A stretch of DNA of 64,000 bases from Bacteroidales bacterium (lineage in GTDB: Bacteria > Bacteroidota > Bacteroidia > Bacteroidales > UBA4417): the NCBI GenBank assembly GCA_016707785.1, contig JADJGZ010000015.1, positions 79,895-143,894 on the forward strand, read 5' to 3'. Positions 63,427 through 64,000 of the stretch are shown here, in pieces (the first letter of the stretch is position 1; each line of letters opens with the position of its first letter). The notes under the pieces are model-generated. The model was not told where the DNA came from. It was given only the letters and a program-made list of their open reading frames with translations, and searched no databases. The translations under genes were made by a program, and so were the position numbers.

Positions 63427-63900
63427 TTACCTTGGGTGCTTCATGATCATCATTAGCAATGCAAGAAAGGGAGTGAACCAGGCAACAAAGCCCCAAATAT
63501 TCCATTGACGAACTAATTTCTTTAAGGGCAACCATTCACTTTCGGTAGCTATCCCCCCTTTTTCAGTCAGAGACCTTATTTTTCTTTGAATGGGTGCCAG
63601 CATGGCAGAAAATGCAAAACCGGAGATCAATACCAGTACCAGTGACCACAATATCCATCCTGTTCCAAAAATAGAATATCCGCCATGCATGGCAGCCCCG
63701 ATGCCAGCAATAATCAGGATAGAAACAGAAGGAATTGTAAAAATCCTGTCTGCCTTTATAATGCCTTTTATAGTATGATGGATTATGCTGAAGTCACGGG
63801 TTTTCAGTGCAAAACGAAGCCAGAAAATGCCAATGGTGATATTTCCCATGAAAACGATCACGGAAAATAAATGTAATATTTTAAGGATTGAGTATCCCAT
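63427..63900 (-). CDS. DUF2269-like four-helix membrane protein
   Basis: 157 residues with helices at about 5-27, 48-70, 77-100 and 128-150. Conserved-looking His10 (ILHLFSVIVFMGN) and a His pair (IIHHTIKGII) might bind haem, as in related cytochrome-like families. The call rests on layout and the N-terminal motif. It stands alone at the window's end. Confidence 0.7.
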   Translation of the reverse strand: MGYSILKILHLFSVIVFMGNITIGIFWLRFALKTRDFSIIHHTIKGIIKADRIFTIPSVSILIIAGIGAAMHGGYSIFGTGWILWSLVLVLISGFAFSAMLAPIQRKIRSLTEKGGIATESEWLPLKKLVRQWNIWGFVAWFTPFLALLMMIMKHPR

Positions 63901-64000
63901 AGGATTTTTGAATGTTTAAAATGAGTGAATAACAATATTGTCTCCGGGATTATATCCCTGGGTCCATCAGAGTGTGGATGCATACTTAAACAACCTATTT

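Overview
The window comes from a member of the Bacteroidota, probably Bacteroidales-like. The reasons are: several promoter -7 boxes matching the phylum's TAnnTTTG form; two predicted type IX secretion (T9SS) cargo proteins with C-terminal sorting domains; a TonB-dependent receptor with a carboxypeptidase-like N-terminal domain paired with a DUF4249 lipoprotein; many lipoproteins; and RpoB/RpoC of the Bacteroidetes type. No rRNA, CRISPR array, prophage or insertion sequence was seen.

Layout. 1-134 is the start of adk on the minus strand. 600-12,000 is mostly minus-strand envelope and housekeeping genes: a TPR lipid-envelope neighbour, lpxB, a small membrane protein, surE, DUF502, maf, a UbiA-family prenyltransferase, a T9SS protein, an 8-bp tandem repeat array, kdsC, a DUF2520 protein and a ccmF-like haem lyase. 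12,330-28,630 is the translation/transcription core on the plus strand: an acetyltransferase-like gene, rpsU, xerC/D, hpf, four tRNAs (Thr-Tyr-Gly-Thr), tuf, tRNA-Trp, secE, nusG, rplK, rplA, rplJ, rplL, rpoB and rpoC, ended by a strong terminator. The Thr-Tyr-Gly-Thr-tuf-secE-nusG-rplKAJL-rpoBC order matches the E. coli thrU-tyrU-glyT-thrT-tufB-secE region. 28,700-34,650 holds a DUF3467 gene, a small cytochrome c, and the methionine branch (a trans-sulfuration PLP enzyme and homoserine dehydrogenase) behind a complete SAM-I (S-box) riboswitch with terminator and antiterminator. A GMC oxidoreductase and a NYN-domain protein follow.

35,100-38,645 is the most unusual part: a two-gene operon coding for GatE and GatD, the tRNA-dependent Gln amidotransferase regarded as archaeal, with its own good promoter and a leader hairpin. 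38,700-50,500 is accessory: a tautomerase, a T9SS protein, a collagen-like/S74 tail-fibre-type protein, an AhpD-like protein, a sulfide:quinone-reductase-like flavoprotein followed by an overlooked 52-residue gene, several membrane proteins, a DUF255 thioredoxin-like protein and a ClC channel. 50,700-64,000 holds a CDF cation transporter, the DUF4249/TonB pair, xth, an OmpA-like lipoprotein, carA and carB, a MORN-repeat protein, a double SRPBCC protein and a membrane protein.

A technical point matters for any reader: four genes (TPR gene, S74 gene, xth, carB) are broken by five single-base length changes, each inside or next to a short homopolymer, and each restores a family-typical protein when corrected. 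They look more like sequencing or assembly errors than real gene decay.
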